Assembly (NCBI GenBank): GCA_905116865.2
Contig: CAJHNH020004957.1
Location: 195,371-259,370 of the forward strand
DNA from: Candidula unifasciata
Taxonomy: Eukaryota; Mollusca; Gastropoda; Stylommatophora; Geomitridae
Length of the DNA: 64,000 nucleotides
Reading direction: 5' to 3'
The notes under the pieces are model-generated. The model was not told the DNA's origin, ran no database searches, and saw nothing but the letters and a program-made list of their open reading frames with translations. Position numbers and translations under genes: made by a program. Shown here in pieces: positions 63,540 through 64,000 of this stretch; position 1 is the stretch's first letter; each line of letters begins with the position of its first letter.

Positions 63540-63990
63540 ATGGACAGATCAGAACAAGTCATTATCCTCCGCCTCAGAACAGGGCACAACCGATTACTTA
63601 ACCATACGTACACGAAATTCAAGATAGGCGTTTCGGCCATGTACACATGTGGAAAGGTGCCCCAGACAGCAGAACATGTACTCCAGGACTGCACCGAATT
63701 TTACACATTTACTCTTTGAGTCCCAAGGAACGCATCATAAATTCATATGTTTCTGCCTAGAGGCCCAATGAACGCAAGATGCGCCTATTTACGTCTTTCT
63801 TGGCTACCTCTTGGGCCTCTGATACCAAAACACCTGGGACTCAAACAGTTAAGGCAAACCTTTTGGCCAGAAAGAACAACAGTGAAACGTAAACTCTATG
63901 GAAAACCGAATGAACAACAACGATAGTGATCTTTATACGAGAGACAAAATTGCTGTTATTGACAACTTATTTCAGGCAACGATGGAAGAA
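63540..63990 (+). pseudogene. RNase H-type LINE C-terminus, split by a MITE
   Basis: Reads MDRSEQVIILRLRTGHNRLL, NHTYTKFKIG, MYTCGKVPQTAEHVLQDCTE. The RTGHxxLxxH and CxCGxxxQTxEHxLxxC-type zinc-binding tail is seen after the RNase H domain of I/Jockey-group LINEs. The frame is interrupted at 63712 and resumes at 63849 with RQTFWPERTTVKRKLYG before stops. The window end has a GGAAGAAGAAG tail-like sequence. Confidence 0.75.
63712..63848. mobile_element. piggyBac-like MITE, 137 bp
   Basis: TIRs CTCTTTGAGTCCCA (left) and, inverted from the right, CTGTTTGAGTCCCA. TTAA follows the right end (63849-63852) and TTA precedes the left (63709-63711), a TTAA target that lost one A. TTAA targets and CCCTTTGAGTCCC-like ends are typical of piggyBac. 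Inner inverted segments (AGAGGCCCAA / TTGGGCCTCT) extend the hairpin. Confidence 0.85.
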
Positions 63991-64000
63991 GAAGCAATGA

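Overview
The window is eukaryotic, intergenic or intronic DNA, almost certainly from a metazoan with a large, repeat-rich genome. A mollusc or other lophotrochozoan is my best guess. That guess is inference: it rests on the mix of RTE-like and RNase H-bearing LINEs, several tRNA-derived SINE families, mariner, hAT, piggyBac, pogo and P-element relics, and very dense microsatellites. There is no operon-like organisation, rRNA, CRISPR or bacterial gene. Most long open frames here are translations of microsatellites and are not genes.

Nearly everything recognisable is mobile-element material. I see at least 16 LINE coding fragments, most of them C-terminal RT or post-RT pieces. The best is a 5'-truncated RTE copy at 32613-33427 with an unbroken frame, a YADD motif and a 15-bp target-site duplication (TSD). 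I also see recurrent dispersed families, named here by letter: SINE-A/A2 (GAA-tailed), SINE-B (tRNA head), SINE-C (tRNA head, AACT tail), SINE-D (about 392 bp, tRNA head), repeat E, repeat F, and a poly(A)-tailed SINE at 56161-56385. DNA-transposon material includes two hAT-type MITEs with 8-bp TSDs (9951-10469, 24409-24577), a 610-bp long-TIR element (35639-36248), a long-TIR MITE inside a SINE (6129-6529), two copies of a palindromic MITE (9648-9793, 39929-40159), a piggyBac-like MITE (63712-63848), a mariner remnant (52016-52460), a pogo/Tigger end (3187-3250) and a P-element-like transposase fragment (13446-13856).

The only long intact protein-coding gene is a 483-aa gag-like ORF1 at 26259-27710. 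It lies in a 2.2-kb element bounded by a 12-bp TSD, with a 3' tail but no reverse transcriptase. This looks like a non-autonomous 'half-LINE', comparable in logic to mammalian HAL1, and is the most interesting object in the window.

Layout: 1-9 kb has minisatellites, LINE pieces, three SINE-A copies (one split by a MITE), a perfect 62-bp palindrome, then fairly unique sequence. 9-16 kb has MITEs, SINE-B copies, a GAA array, LINE pieces and the 45-bp minisatellite fused to transposase-like sequence. 16-25 kb has nested SINE and LINE insertions and a 1.16-kb TTC array. 25-29 kb holds the ORF1 element inside an older LINE. 29-49 kb has three splice-bounded candidate exons (30172-30311, 36884-36999, 47154-47438) with compatible phases on the + strand, among TEs and tandem repeats. 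49-64 kb is again SINEs, LINE tails, mariner and microsatellites, ending in an RNase H-type LINE C-terminus.

The parts relate mainly through retrotransposition. SINE-A shares a GAA tail with a LINE, SINE-C shares an AACT tail with another, and the RTE-like LINEs end in TGA or TGATT repeats that contain the stop codon. Several giant trinucleotide arrays start exactly at SINE 3' ends, so tail expansion explains much of the low-complexity DNA.
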